Positions 7,417 to 15,964 of a stretch of 64,000 nt of DNA are shown here, piece after piece. Made by a program: the position numbers and the translations under genes. The notes beneath the pieces were generated by a model, which ran no database searches, was not told the origin of the DNA, and worked only from the letters and a program-made list of their open reading frames with translations. Every line of letters begins with the position of its first letter. Position 1 is the first letter of the stretch. This DNA comes from Nocardia ninae NBRC 108245 (GTDB lineage Bacteria > Actinomycetota > Actinomycetes > Mycobacteriales > Mycobacteriaceae), in NCBI RefSeq assembly GCF_007990755.1, contig NZ_BJXA01000012.1, positions 96,171-160,170 of the forward strand, read 5' to 3'.

Positions 7417-7827
7417 ATGCGACGACATGTCGGGCTGGCCTTGTTGGCCGCCGCGGGGTTGCTCAATACCGCACCTGCTGTCGGTGTGGTCGCACCGCAG
7501 GGGATGTACGCCGCCTATGGCATTGCTCCGGCCGGGCGCGATCTCGAGGTGGTGCTGCGACATCGGGCCGTGCTGTTCGCCGTCCTCGGGGTCGGGTTGC
7601 TGGTGGCAATCTTTCGTCCCGCGCTGCGGCCGATCGCGGTGCGCGCCAATGCGATCAGCATGGGTAGCTTTCTCGTCCTGGTGATCGCCGGGGGTCCGGT
7701 CGGCCCGGGATTGGTACGCGTGGCGGCCGTCGACGTCGCAGGATTGGCGGCGCTCGGCGTCGGCGTCGCGCTGCTGCGGGGTGAGCGTGCGGTCGAGCAG
7801 GGGCGCTTGGTTGGGGGAAGGGGATGA
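7417..7827 (+). CDS. Four-span membrane protein
   Basis: 136 residues with about four transmembrane helices (MRRHVGLALLAAAGLLNTAPAVG; AVLFAVLGVGLLVAIF; ISMGSFLVLVIAGG; VAGLAALGVGVALL). The start at ATG 7417 is set by gaggag 7 bases upstream. Its stop overlaps the next gene (ATGA), so it forms a pair with the DUF4345 protein. It resembles small uncharacterised actinobacterial membrane proteins; function unknown. Confidence 0.75.
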   Translation: MRRHVGLALLAAAGLLNTAPAVGVVAPQGMYAAYGIAPAGRDLEVVLRHRAVLFAVLGVGLLVAIFRPALRPIAVRANAISMGSFLVLVIAGGPVGPGLVRVAAVDVAGLAALGVGVALLRGERAVEQGRLVGGRG

Positions 7828-8189
7828 GAACCGTTGTGCTGTGCCTTGTCGGTGTGCTGTTCGCGGGGATGGGAACGTACGCGCTGGCCGCCCCTGCTGC
7901 GCTGGCGCGGCCGTTCGGGTTGTCGGTGCCAACGGCGGTGAGCCGCGCAGAGATTCGCGCGGTGTACGGCGGTTTCGGTCTGGCCGTCGCAGGCATGCTG
8001 TGGTGGTCGGCGTTCGGTGCCGGTGAACTGCGGACCGGGGCGGCGCTGACAGTCGGGTTCGCGTTGGCCGGGATGGCGGGCGGCCGCATCATCTCGCGGC
8101 TGATCGACAGCGGGGTGCGTTTCTATCCGATCTGGTTCTACTGCTTGGTTGAACTCGTCGGCGCGGCACTGGTGCTCGGTGTCGCCTGA
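7824..8189 (+). CDS. DUF4345-type membrane protein
   Basis: 121 residues, four predicted helices, with a motif of the DUF4345 family in the middle (RAVYGGFGLAVAGMLWW) and GGRIISRLIDSG later. ATG overlaps the previous stop by 4 bases. Function unknown; members often sit beside regulators, and an AraC gene follows 27 bases downstream. Confidence 0.8.
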   Translation: MRTVVLCLVGVLFAGMGTYALAAPAALARPFGLSVPTAVSRAEIRAVYGGFGLAVAGMLWWSAFGAGELRTGAALTVGFALAGMAGGRIISRLIDSGVRFYPIWFYCLVELVGAALVLGVA

Positions 8190-8216
8190 CATGCCGTTCA
8201 CGATCTGTCTACTGCA

Positions 8217-9032
8217 ATGATCACGACTATGACGGTCGACTCGGGCAACCGCCGCGTGGGCGAGCGCACGCTGTGGCTCTGGCAGGGCCAGGCGGCGTAC
8301 CTTGGCCTGTCGTTCCAGCTCGACACCCATTCGACGCCGGTGCAGTGCTTCGTACTCGGTGTGGACGAGAAGATCACCGTCCGCACCCCGGATGGTGGAC
8401 GGTGGCAGCGGCGCAGCGTGCTGATTCCGGCGCGCACGGCCCATAAACTCGAATCCAGCGGACGGGTGCTGTTTTACTATCTCGATCCTCGCTCGGCGGC
8501 CGCTGCCCGTTTACGAGCGTCGATGCGAGAGCCGACAATACCCGTCGCGACGGGACACCGGGACGAGGCGGCACTGACCGCCCATCTGAATCAGCCCGGC
8601 CAGCCAGATCCCCGGGAACTGCGCCGGATCATCGCCGGCCCTGAGACACCAGCGACGATCGACGAACGGATCCGAGCGGTAATGAACACGATAGTCAACG
8701 ATCCCGCTGGGCGAACCACCGCCGCGGAGCTGGCCGCCGACCTCGGCATCTCCACTTCCCGTTTCCTGCACCTGTTTTCGGCCAACGCCGGCACCAGCTT
8801 GCGGCGCTATCGCTTGTGGGCCCGCCTGTTGTCGGTCGCAGGCGCCGTCGCCGACGGCATCGACCTGACCCGCGCCGCAGCCGACGCGGGATTCGCTTCG
8901 GCCAGCCATTTCAGCGACACCTTCCGAACTTTGTTCGGCCTCACCGCGACCGAAGTACTCGCCCAGGGCATGAACATCGTCCTGGTCCCGGACACGGAGC
9001 GGACACCGACGGCGGCGCGTCTGCGTCGTTGA
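8217..9032 (+). CDS. AraC-family transcriptional regulator
   Basis: About 271 residues. The N-terminal 100 residues look like a cupin sensor (CFVLGVDEKITVRTPDG...VLIPARTAHKL). The C-terminal domain has two helix-turn-helix units, TAAELAADLGISTSRFLHLFSANAG and TRAAADAGFASASHFSDTFRTLFG, the AraC signature. Two in-frame starts, ATG 8217 and ATG 8229. It follows the two membrane proteins on the same strand and may report on or regulate them; effector unknown. Confidence 0.85.
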   Translation: MITTMTVDSGNRRVGERTLWLWQGQAAYLGLSFQLDTHSTPVQCFVLGVDEKITVRTPDGGRWQRRSVLIPARTAHKLESSGRVLFYYLDPRSAAAARLRASMREPTIPVATGHRDEAALTAHLNQPGQPDPRELRRIIAGPETPATIDERIRAVMNTIVNDPAGRTTAAELAADLGISTSRFLHLFSANAGTSLRRYRLWARLLSVAGAVADGIDLTRAAADAGFASASHFSDTFRTLFGLTATEVLAQGMNIVLVPDTERTPTAARLRR

Positions 9033-9183
9033 CGCAGACGTGTCCCCAGTACCCAGCAACGTCGCCGATGGTGTTTGGTTTGCACTACTTCCTTTGAACT
9101 ACACCGCTTCACGGAGGCTGCAGGCGTGGGCGGTTACCGCCGGCGCGAGTTGCCGGGCCTTTCGAATGATGGAGATCCACGCT

Positions 9184-9777
9184 GTGCCTTCGCCCACCGA
9201 CGATGAACCGAACGAGGCACTCCCGCAAGAGATGTCAGTGGAACCTGATGTACCACCAGCGGTTGAGCAGCGATCACGGTGGCGGATCGCCCGCCGCCCT
9301 CTCTACCTACTACTGGGATTGGCCTTCATCGTCCCGGGCGGGATCCTGTTCGTCGCACGCGACGCCGACTCGGAGCAACCGCGCCCGCAGTACAGCAAAT
9401 TCGCCTCGGGAACCTTCACCTACGGCGTCGGCACCCACTGGGGAGTACAGCACTTCGGTGTCGATATCGAAGGTGAGATCGGCACTCCGATCCTGGCCGT
9501 TGCCGACGGCACCGTGCTCGAGGCGGGCCCGGCCGCCGGATTCGGTATGTGGGTGCGGCTGTTGCACGACGACGGCACTGTCACCATTTACGGCCACATC
9601 GACACCGCAACGGTATCGGCGGAGCAACGGGTGCTGGCCGGCGAGCAGATCGCGACTCTCGGCAAGAGAGGATTCACTACCACCCCGCATTGTCATTTCG
9701 AGGTTTGGCTGGATGGTGAGCACAAGGTGGACCCACTGCCGTGGCTGGCCACCCGTGGTATCAGCCTCGTACCCTGA
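9184..9777 (+). CDS. M23-family peptidase (LytM-type), membrane-anchored
   Basis: About 197 residues. One transmembrane segment (LYLLLGLAFIVPGGILFVA, about residues 40-58) places the rest outside. The peptidase domain shows the zinc ligands of M23: HFGVDI (HxxxD), then YGHID and HCHFEVW (HxH). This family cuts peptidoglycan crosslinks or activates other hydrolases. GTG 9184 has ggag 9 bases before it; ATG 9166 or 9169 in frame are alternatives. It stands alone, facing the HEAT-repeat gene. Confidence 0.85.
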   Translation: MPSPTDDEPNEALPQEMSVEPDVPPAVEQRSRWRIARRPLYLLLGLAFIVPGGILFVARDADSEQPRPQYSKFASGTFTYGVGTHWGVQHFGVDIEGEIGTPILAVADGTVLEAGPAAGFGMWVRLLHDDGTVTIYGHIDTATVSAEQRVLAGEQIATLGKRGFTTTPHCHFEVWLDGEHKVDPLPWLATRGISLVP

Positions 9778-9815
9778 CGAGACCGCGCCCGGCGGCCGAA
9801 AGATACAGCCGTATC

Positions 9816-10619
9816 TCAGGATTCGCGAGCCGCGATCGCGGCTTGGATCCGGCGTAGTGTGCGGAGACCTTTCTTCGCGGCGACGCTCACCATGCCGTCG
9901 AAGACCGTTGCACCGCGATCGTTGGCCATCAACCTTTCCAGCGTCGGCACGGCACGATCGTCGCCGGTCGAACCGAGCGCGACGGCGGCCCAGTAGCGCT
10001 GGTCCGGGTCGTCGCTGTCGGCCGCCTCGCACAGTCTCGGGATGATGTCCGGTGCGAATTTGGCGAGCGCGCTGGCGATATAGCCGATGCGGTAGTACCG
10101 GCGGTTGTCGAATTCGTCCCACAGCGCGGCGAGGGCCGCCTCGCCGCCGATCAGGCCGAGGGCTTCGGCGGCACGTTCGCGCATTCCGGCGATCGGGTCC
10201 CGCAGCACGGGGGTGAGCGCCGGGACGACGGATTCGTCACCGAGCGTGCCCAGTGCGATCACCGCCTGCTCTCGCGCCATTTCCTGGGGGTGATCCAGCA
10301 TCGCGACCAAGCCGGGAACTGCCTCACGGAAGCCGAGTGCCGCGCAACCCATCGCCGCCCACGCCTGGCAGTTGTACTGAGTGTCGGCGAGCGACGCCAG
10401 CAGCGGTTCTCGCAGCGTGTCGTCGCCGAAGATCGCCGCCAGGTTCAACGCCCGGGTGTACAGCGACCGGTGGTAGTCGGAATAGTCGCGGACGAGCGCG
10501 CGTAGTGCTTCCTGGGCGGAGGCGTCGCCATCAGCAGCCTGATCGAGCAGGAGCCGCAAATTGTCCACGCGGGTCTCCAGAGCACCGTCTTTGAGGCTTC
10601 GCGCATCAGCTGGATTCAC
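9816..10619 (-). CDS. HEAT-repeat (PBS-lyase-like) protein
   Basis: 267 residues, mostly tandem helical repeats of about 30 residues. Clear examples are QAVIALGTLGDESVVPALTPVL, RAAEALGLIGGEAALAALWDEF and WAAVALGSTGDDRAVPTLERLM. This is the E-Z/PBS-lyase HEAT pattern, used as a protein-binding scaffold rather than a lyase in non-photosynthetic bacteria. No catalytic residues, no signal peptide. Cytoplasmic adaptor role is inference. Confidence 0.8.
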   Translation of the reverse strand: MNPADARSLKDGALETRVDNLRLLLDQAADGDASAQEALRALVRDYSDYHRSLYTRALNLAAIFGDDTLREPLLASLADTQYNCQAWAAMGCAALGFREAVPGLVAMLDHPQEMAREQAVIALGTLGDESVVPALTPVLRDPIAGMRERAAEALGLIGGEAALAALWDEFDNRRYYRIGYIASALAKFAPDIIPRLCEAADSDDPDQRYWAAVALGSTGDDRAVPTLERLMANDRGATVFDGMVSVAAKKGLRTLRRIQAAIAARES

Positions 10620-10685
10620 CGCCCAACGGTACCTGGCGCTGATCTCGCCCTCCGGCCGCCTCAGCTGGGCCTTACCATTGACGAG

Positions 10686-11846
10686 TTACCGCTTGGTGCG
10701 TTGTCCGGCCCGGGCCGCGATGGCCTTGGCGAGCGGCCATTGGGCGCCGATGGCGGTCAATTCGGTGACCTCGCCGAGCAGGCTGTCGGCGGCGGGGAGC
10801 GCGAAGTAGCGGCTACCGGACGGAGGGTTGCCGTGCGCCTTGGCATCTCGGGCGCGAACGAGCAGGACGGCGCGGTCCAGTGCGTCGTAGGCGGGGCCGG
10901 CCGGGGCGGCTCGGGAGATCGCCGTCACGATGTCGGGCGGGTGCGGTGTCGCGTAGCGGCCCAGGTCCAGAATGCTGTCGCGGATCTCGATGACGGTGCG
11001 GTGCAGGAGATATCGGTTGGGCTGAGCCCCGTCCGGTACGGGGCTGTGGTGCACGATCTCCGGGCAGGCGGCGGTCAGCTCGGACCAGAGGGGCCGCAGC
11101 GCTTTTCGGTGGCGCGTCAGATCGTCTACGCCCATTCGGTTGACTATGGCGATCAACGTCAGCCCCATGCACAGCACGAGATCGAAAAAGACTCCGTTGC
11201 GATCGATTTCGGCCTGGACGGCGATGAAAGCATTGTGCTGCCCGGTGATCCGGAAGGCAGACGCCACCATGGTGGCGCTGATGCGTCCGAGCACCGCGAC
11301 GCCCGTGAGGAGTGTCGCCACGTACATCGCCGCTTCGCCGCGACCGACTCGGTTGCGGAGTTCGGCACCGGCAGCCTGGATGACGAGGACCGCCATCGCG
11401 ACACCGATCGGCGCCGTGCACAGCCAATATCCGAACTGTGCCCATCCGGTGCGTTCGAAGATCGTGCCGTTGCCACCGCCGAACGTGCTGAAACACAGTG
11501 CCGCGACACTGAATACGGCGGCCAGCCCGTAGCTGACGCGCGGCGAGCGAAAGCGATACAGCAGCGCCGCACCGATCAGCAGCCCGGCCGCATAGCCGAC
11601 ATTGAAACCGATCGCCCCGAGTTCGAGGATCAGCTCTTCGGAGAGCCAACCGCCGGAGAGCTCGGTGATGAGGCGGCGCACCGTCGGTTCCCGGGTTGTC
11701 GCCGTGGCGACCACACAGCCGAAGGCGATGGTGACGTGCCGGTCGAGCTCGGTGTTGAGCAAGCCGACGAGGCGACCGGCCAGCAACAGGCAGGCGGCGA
11801 TCACGGTGGGCAGCGTTACCGCTGTCGGTAGCGTCGAGGTCAACAT
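10686..11846 (-). CDS. MAB_1171c/DUF6545-type multi-span membrane protein
   Basis: 386 residues: about seven transmembrane helices in the first 230, then a cytoplasmic C-terminal domain of about 150 residues (LRPLWSELTAACPEIVHH... to the end). This matches the actinobacterial family annotated as MAB_1171c putative transporters with a DUF6545 tail. It starts 3 bases after the stop of the ImmA/IrrE-type gene, so the two are one unit; this pairing recurs in nocardiae and mycobacteria (family knowledge). Transport substrate is not known. Confidence 0.75.
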   Translation of the reverse strand: MLTSTLPTAVTLPTVIAACLLLAGRLVGLLNTELDRHVTIAFGCVVATATTREPTVRRLITELSGGWLSEELILELGAIGFNVGYAAGLLIGAALLYRFRSPRVSYGLAAVFSVAALCFSTFGGGNGTIFERTGWAQFGYWLCTAPIGVAMAVLVIQAAGAELRNRVGRGEAAMYVATLLTGVAVLGRISATMVASAFRITGQHNAFIAVQAEIDRNGVFFDLVLCMGLTLIAIVNRMGVDDLTRHRKALRPLWSELTAACPEIVHHSPVPDGAQPNRYLLHRTVIEIRDSILDLGRYATPHPPDIVTAISRAAPAGPAYDALDRAVLLVRARDAKAHGNPPSGSRYFALPAADSLLGEVTELTAIGAQWPLAKAIAARAGQRTKR

Positions 11847-11849
11847 CGC

Positions 11850-12356
11850 TCAGCGCTGAAAGACCAAGCGGCCGAGCACCGAACGTGGTCGCTGAACCTC
11901 GAGGTCGACGTCGGACATGAGCATCGAGGCGAACAGCTCGGCCTGGTTCTCGTCGACATCGTCGTAATTGCTGCGGGCCAGCACGCGCAGCACGCTGTCG
12001 ATGTCCAGGTCGGGGAACAGTGCTGCGAGCGTGCGGCGCTGCGCGCCCGGCGAAACGAATCCGGCGTGGTCGAGCAACAAATGAGCGATCTCGTGCATCA
12101 CGATGTGGTCGGTGTGATATCCGGTGCTGGCCGCGTCGTAGGCGATGACGATGTCGTCGGCGCGTTCCACGACGAGCCCGCACGGAAACCCACCCGTGGT
12201 CAGATCCTGTTGCGGAACAATCAAAATCGGCTTACCGACCCGTTCGGCCACGTGCGCGACGAAGGTCGCCAGATCCCACGGCCGCGGCACCTCGAGCGAA
12301 ATCGCCAGCTGTCGGATTCGTTCGACCGCGGGGTCGACACCGGCGCGTCGGAACAT
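11850..12356 (-). CDS. ImmA/IrrE-type metallopeptidase-like protein
   Basis: 168 residues. HEIAH (HExxH, about residues 88-92) and a downstream ENQAELFAS give the zinc-binding signature of the ImmA/IrrE group, whose members cleave repressors (ImmA cuts ImmR; IrrE controls the DdrO regulon). No helix-turn-helix is fused to it and no XRE regulator lies next to it. The downstream partner is the seven-span membrane protein, so a membrane signal relayed by proteolysis is a plausible model (inference). Confidence 0.8.
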   Translation of the reverse strand: MFRRAGVDPAVERIRQLAISLEVPRPWDLATFVAHVAERVGKPILIVPQQDLTTGGFPCGLVVERADDIVIAYDAASTGYHTDHIVMHEIAHLLLDHAGFVSPGAQRRTLAALFPDLDIDSVLRVLARSNYDDVDENQAELFASMLMSDVDLEVQRPRSVLGRLVFQR

Positions 12357-12507
12357 GGAGCCATCTTCGCCGCCGATGGTCCGGATTGTCCAGGGGAGCA
12401 GCCCGCCATCCGACTGACAGAATCACCGGTCGCGCCATGATCAACGGTGTCTCCAAGATCGGCACCGCGTACATTCCGTGACGTACCGCCAGAACCAGGA
12501 GAAGGCG

Positions 12508-12879
12508 ATGGGTACCACACCGATAGAGCCGAGGGCACTGACGGAGCTCGAAGCGAGCGTCGTGACCACACTGCTGTCCTCCTCGGGCAAAGCCGGTGCT
12601 GGTGACTATCTGGCGCAGGTCCCGTTCGCACGGGTCATTGCCACGTGGGGTGATGGTTCCCCGAGCGTCGATCTCATGGTTCCCCCTGATGTGGCAGCAG
12701 TATCCGGGTCAACCAACGGAATCTTCATCGATGGAGGTGTCACCGACCGCAACGGGGCACCGATCGGCGAAGTCATTCTGTGGGTCGAGGACGGGAGACT
12801 TGGCGGAATCGAGTACACCTGGTACACCGACGAGCGCCCGAAGTCGCTGCCCGACCCGTCACAGATCGAGGTTTCGTAG
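12508..12879 (+). CDS. Conserved hypothetical protein
   Basis: 123 residues from ATG 12508, chosen because aggag lies 8 bases upstream; a GTG at 12478 in frame has no such site. It belongs to a widespread actinobacterial family I recognise only by pattern: LTELEASVVTTLL..., a central ARVIATWGDGSPSVDL and a terminal GGIEYTWYTDERPKSLPDP. Many members carry cysteines (CGCPS) at the central site; here it is GDGSPS. Function unknown, no signal peptide or membrane segment. Confidence 0.7.
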   Translation: MGTTPIEPRALTELEASVVTTLLSSSGKAGAGDYLAQVPFARVIATWGDGSPSVDLMVPPDVAAVSGSTNGIFIDGGVTDRNGAPIGEVILWVEDGRLGGIEYTWYTDERPKSLPDPSQIEVS

Positions 12880-12918
12880 CGGGTCTGGATGTGACGCGCC
12901 GCGCGGCAGGATTCGGAT

Positions 12919-14073
12919 CTATCCGACCCGCAGTGACGAGACGGCGAGTTGTTCGGTGAGTGCTCGCCGCAGGAAGTTCGGATCGTTCAGGTGTGGTTGG
13001 AGTAGGCGCCAGCCGTGGTAGTAGGTGAAGATGTAGGGCTCGGTGAAGGGGGTGCTGAGAAAGCCTTGTAGGAACGTCAGTTCGTCGTCGGATACCAGTG
13101 CGGTGTCGGCGAGGTAGTCGCGGACCTTCGGCCATGGTGTCGCCTCGGCGAGCAGCAGCGAGGCGTTGCAGTATGCGCCCCAGAGGATGTTACGGGCGTG
13201 CTGGATCTTCGCGTAGTTGCTCGAATCGGGTTGGAGCTCTTCGACATTGTCGAGTAGCCAGTGCTGGGCTTCGTCGTCGGGGAACAGTACCCGCGGGGCG
13301 TGCAGGCCGAGGCCCTCGGACACCACGTAGGCCGGTGACGGCATGAACCGCACCTGGATGTCGGGGCGGTGGCCCTGATGCATTTCCTTCATCATGAATT
13401 CGCAGATGTGTCCCGGAACCGCTTCGTGGGCAACGACATAGAACAGGTCGGCCAGGTTGAACGGCAGGTTCGGATCGACGAACACGCTGCCTGCGGTTCC
13501 GCCTCGATGCAGTCCACGAAATGGTCCGGGGGCGAATTCCACTGTCACCTCCAGCTTTTTCGGCAGCGGAAGTAGCGCCTCGGTTCGTCGCCGGGTTTCC
13601 GTCAGCGCCAGGTGAATCAGCTCGGACAACCGCTCTGGTCGGCCCGGCGGCAGGCTGTGTGCGGCGCGCCAGGCGTGCAGCCGTTGTGCGAGCGTGCCTT
13701 TCGCCTCAGGTAGGGCCTCGTCCAGCAGTTGGTAGGCCTCGTCGAATACTTCGTCGGGAATCCATTCGGCGTCGATTCCCAGCATGCCTCGCACCTGTTC
13801 GGGAAACGGCAGCTGCTCTCCGGTCAGCCGTCGGGCGATGGTATGTAGCGCCCGCACCTGTTCCGCCAGGGCGGGATCGTTGTCGGCGACGGCCGCCGCC
13901 ATATCCTGCGCGGCCCGGACCAGATCCGCCGGATTCGGCAAGGGCTCGTTCGCCACCTCGTCCAGCCACCGCGCAGGCCCTCGATAGTCGAGAATCCAAC
14001 TTCCCGTGGGGTGTTGGGTCACGAGCCGATCGACCCGTAGAGCGAGCATCGCATGGTCACGCAATACGTCCAT
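12919..14073 (-). CDS. DUF885-like putative metallopeptidase
   Basis: 384 residues. The key motif is HEAVPGH (about residue 245), the HExxPGH pattern of DUF885 proteins, a group related to thermolysin-fold or M32-like peptidases. The flanking LFYVVAHEAVPGHICEFM and later GLGLHAPRVLF fit a helical metallopeptidase. ATG 14073 (MDVLRDHAML) is preferred over a longer frame to 14220 whose first 49 residues are basic and unlike a protein start. No signal peptide, so cytoplasmic. Substrate unknown. Confidence 0.75.
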   Translation of the reverse strand: MDVLRDHAMLALRVDRLVTQHPTGSWILDYRGPARWLDEVANEPLPNPADLVRAAQDMAAAVADNDPALAEQVRALHTIARRLTGEQLPFPEQVRGMLGIDAEWIPDEVFDEAYQLLDEALPEAKGTLAQRLHAWRAAHSLPPGRPERLSELIHLALTETRRRTEALLPLPKKLEVTVEFAPGPFRGLHRGGTAGSVFVDPNLPFNLADLFYVVAHEAVPGHICEFMMKEMHQGHRPDIQVRFMPSPAYVVSEGLGLHAPRVLFPDDEAQHWLLDNVEELQPDSSNYAKIQHARNILWGAYCNASLLLAEATPWPKVRDYLADTALVSDDELTFLQGFLSTPFTEPYIFTYYHGWRLLQPHLNDPNFLRRALTEQLAVSSLRVG

Positions 14074-14255
14074 ATATCCACTGTGCCGCGTGTTTCGAAC
14101 TCCCGCAGCCGCCTGCTCCGGTTCGGATGGACAGCTCGACGGCAGCCATCGGCGGCAGGATGACCTCTCGAAATGAATTGGGCGAATCGGACAGCGATCC
14201 GCCATGATTCGTCGGGTCAACGTTCAACGCACGTGCTCACAAAGGAAAGTGCTTG

Positions 14256-14681
14256 ATGAGGTTCATGAGTAAGGCCGCAGTCGCGATCGCGACGATGGGT
14301 CTTGCGGCCGGGTCGGTAATCGGTGCCGGCACGGCGAACGCGGCCAGTCTCCACGGTGCGATCGCATTCAGTGGTGATGACTGGAGCTACGGCACCAGTA
14401 TCGATGCGCCGAGCCGCGAGGAGGCGATCGCCGAGGCGCTCGACGCGTGCGGCATCGCCGACTGCATCGTCTTGGTGGACTGGGCGGACGGCTGCGGCGC
14501 GCTCGTCTACACCGACGGCGCGGTCGCCACCGGCGCGGGCTTCAACCGCTCGGCCGCACTGTTCGCCGCCCACGCCAGCCTGGCCCGGCATTACCCGCCG
14601 GCCTTCCTGGCCAATGTCGGTTCCGCGGACAGGTCGGGGACGGAGATCAGCGAGGTGATCTGCACCGCCAACGCGGGCTGA
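14256..14681 (+). CDS. Secreted DUF4189-domain protein
   Basis: About 141 residues. Signal peptide AAVAIATMGLAAGSVIGAGTANA with a cleavage site after ANA-A. The mature part has the DUF4189 pattern: HGAIAFSGDD, then S.EEAIAEALDACG..DC, with cysteine pairs (ACGIADC, DGC, VIC) likely forming disulfides, and a GAGFNRSAALFAAHASL repeat unit. These small exported proteins are common in nocardiae; function unknown. aaggaaa lies about 8 bases before the start. An intrinsic terminator follows. Confidence 0.8.
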   Translation: MRFMSKAAVAIATMGLAAGSVIGAGTANAASLHGAIAFSGDDWSYGTSIDAPSREEAIAEALDACGIADCIVLVDWADGCGALVYTDGAVATGAGFNRSAALFAAHASLARHYPPAFLANVGSADRSGTEISEVICTANAG

Positions 14682-14695
14682 TCGTCGGCTGCTCG

Positions 14696-14729
14696 GAAGA
14701 CCCGGAACCTGTTGGGCCGGGTCTTCTTT
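14696..14729 (+). terminator. Intrinsic terminator after the DUF4189 gene
   Basis: GAAGACCCGG and CCGGGTCTTC form a perfect 10-bp stem with an 11-base loop, followed by TTT. It starts 14 bases after the DUF4189 stop. Confidence 0.8.
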
Positions 14730-14836
14730 GCTGTTCCGAGCACCCGTCGGGGAAGCCGGTCGAGGGCGCCTAAGTGCCGCGTGATCAGGCAAAAGCCGCA
14801 ATCACGGCGTTCACCGTGTGATCTGTGGCCCACCGT

Positions 14837-14882
14837 TTGACAGCTCCCGACCGGCGGGTCTCAATTGGTCAAGTGACCAGTT
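14837..14882 (+). promoter_or_regulatory. Promoter with overlapping palindromic operator
   Basis: TTGACA at 14837-14842 is followed after 17 bases by a weak -10 (ctcaat). From 14863, AATTGGTCA-AG-TGACCAGTT forms 9-bp arms with one mismatch and covers the -10. Half-sites resemble those of FadR/GntR-type repressors (TGGTC...GACCA), but the spacing is wider. It sits 49 bases before the secreted hydrolase gene. Confidence 0.45.
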
Positions 14883-14930
14883 AACCCCGGCTCTCCCTTC
14901 GGAGCAGCGCGTTTCCGCACAGGAGTGAAG

Positions 14931-15932
14931 ATGAACCTACGGAGCCTCGTGCTCACAGCCACGTTCGCCGCCGCCTGCGCCGTGGCGACCGTTGCGACAC
15001 CGATCGCGCATGCCGAACCCGACCGAGTGCCGGAATCCGTCGACATTGCCTGCGCGGGTGCCATCCGGCACCGCAACGCCGACTGGTATCTGCCCGAGGG
15101 GTCCGCCAATGGTCTGGTCTGGCTGCAACACGGTTTCGCGCGAAGCAATGCGAACGTGGCAAGTCTCGCCGAGCATTTCGCCGCCGCCGGCTACGTCGTC
15201 TTCGCACCCTCCTTGCCGTTCCTCGATCCGGCAGGGTGCACCCTGCAGAACCTCGGCGACAACACCGGCTTCCTCGACAACATCGCCGGACTGTTCGCCA
15301 ACGCCGCCGACCCTGCCAGTCCGCTGGCCCGCAGCTTCGCCGCGGCCACGTCGGCTGCGCACCGTCCCGATCTGCGACTGCCACAACAGACCGTGTTCGT
15401 CGGACACTCCGCCGGCGCCGAGGCCGTCGAATATGTCGCCCACCGACTGCACGCCGACCACCCCGCCGCCTTCGCCGACTTACACGGACTCGTCCTGCTC
15501 GACCCCGTGAAATCATTCCTCGGCGACAACACCGATCAAGCCCTCACCGACCTCGACCACACCGACCTGCCGATTCTCGATATCGCCGCGAAACCCTCGC
15601 AATGCAATCTCTTCGGTGTCGGCACCGCAGCCGCCCAACGCCTGCTGCACCGTAGCTACCTCGGCGTCCGCATCGGCACCGGCGTGCACACCGACGCCGA
15701 AGGTGACAGCGGCGACATGATGGGAAACCTGTTGTGCGGCAACCCGAAGTCCGTCAATATCGCCACCCTGCAAACCCTCGCAGTCGGCTGGACCACCGAT
15801 TTCTTCACCGGCACCAGAACCGCCGACTATTACCCCGCCCACGCACCGGCCACTGACGCAGCCACCGCGCAATCCGCAGTCACAGACGCAGTTTCGGCCG
15901 CACCGGAAGCCAAGATCCTGACCGGTTCGTAG
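14931..15932 (+). CDS. Secreted alpha/beta hydrolase
   Basis: 333 residues with a signal peptide (LVLTATFAAACAVATVATPIAHA, cleavage before EPDRV). The fold shows QHGFARS (oxyanion region), the nucleophile elbow VGHSAGAEA and a plausible acid in GLVLLDPV; a late His (GVHTDAEGD) could complete the triad. Paired cysteines (DIACAG, GCTL, QCNL, LLCGN) suggest disulfides. It resembles secreted lipase/chlorophyllase-like enzymes. aggag precedes ATG 14931 by 6 bases. A promoter with a palindromic operator lies directly upstream. Confidence 0.8.
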   Translation: MNLRSLVLTATFAAACAVATVATPIAHAEPDRVPESVDIACAGAIRHRNADWYLPEGSANGLVWLQHGFARSNANVASLAEHFAAAGYVVFAPSLPFLDPAGCTLQNLGDNTGFLDNIAGLFANAADPASPLARSFAAATSAAHRPDLRLPQQTVFVGHSAGAEAVEYVAHRLHADHPAAFADLHGLVLLDPVKSFLGDNTDQALTDLDHTDLPILDIAAKPSQCNLFGVGTAAAQRLLHRSYLGVRIGTGVHTDAEGDSGDMMGNLLCGNPKSVNIATLQTLAVGWTTDFFTGTRTADYYPAHAPATDAATAQSAVTDAVSAAPEAKILTGS

Positions 15933-15964
15933 GGGATCGCCCCTGATGTCAAGATCGTGGCGTG

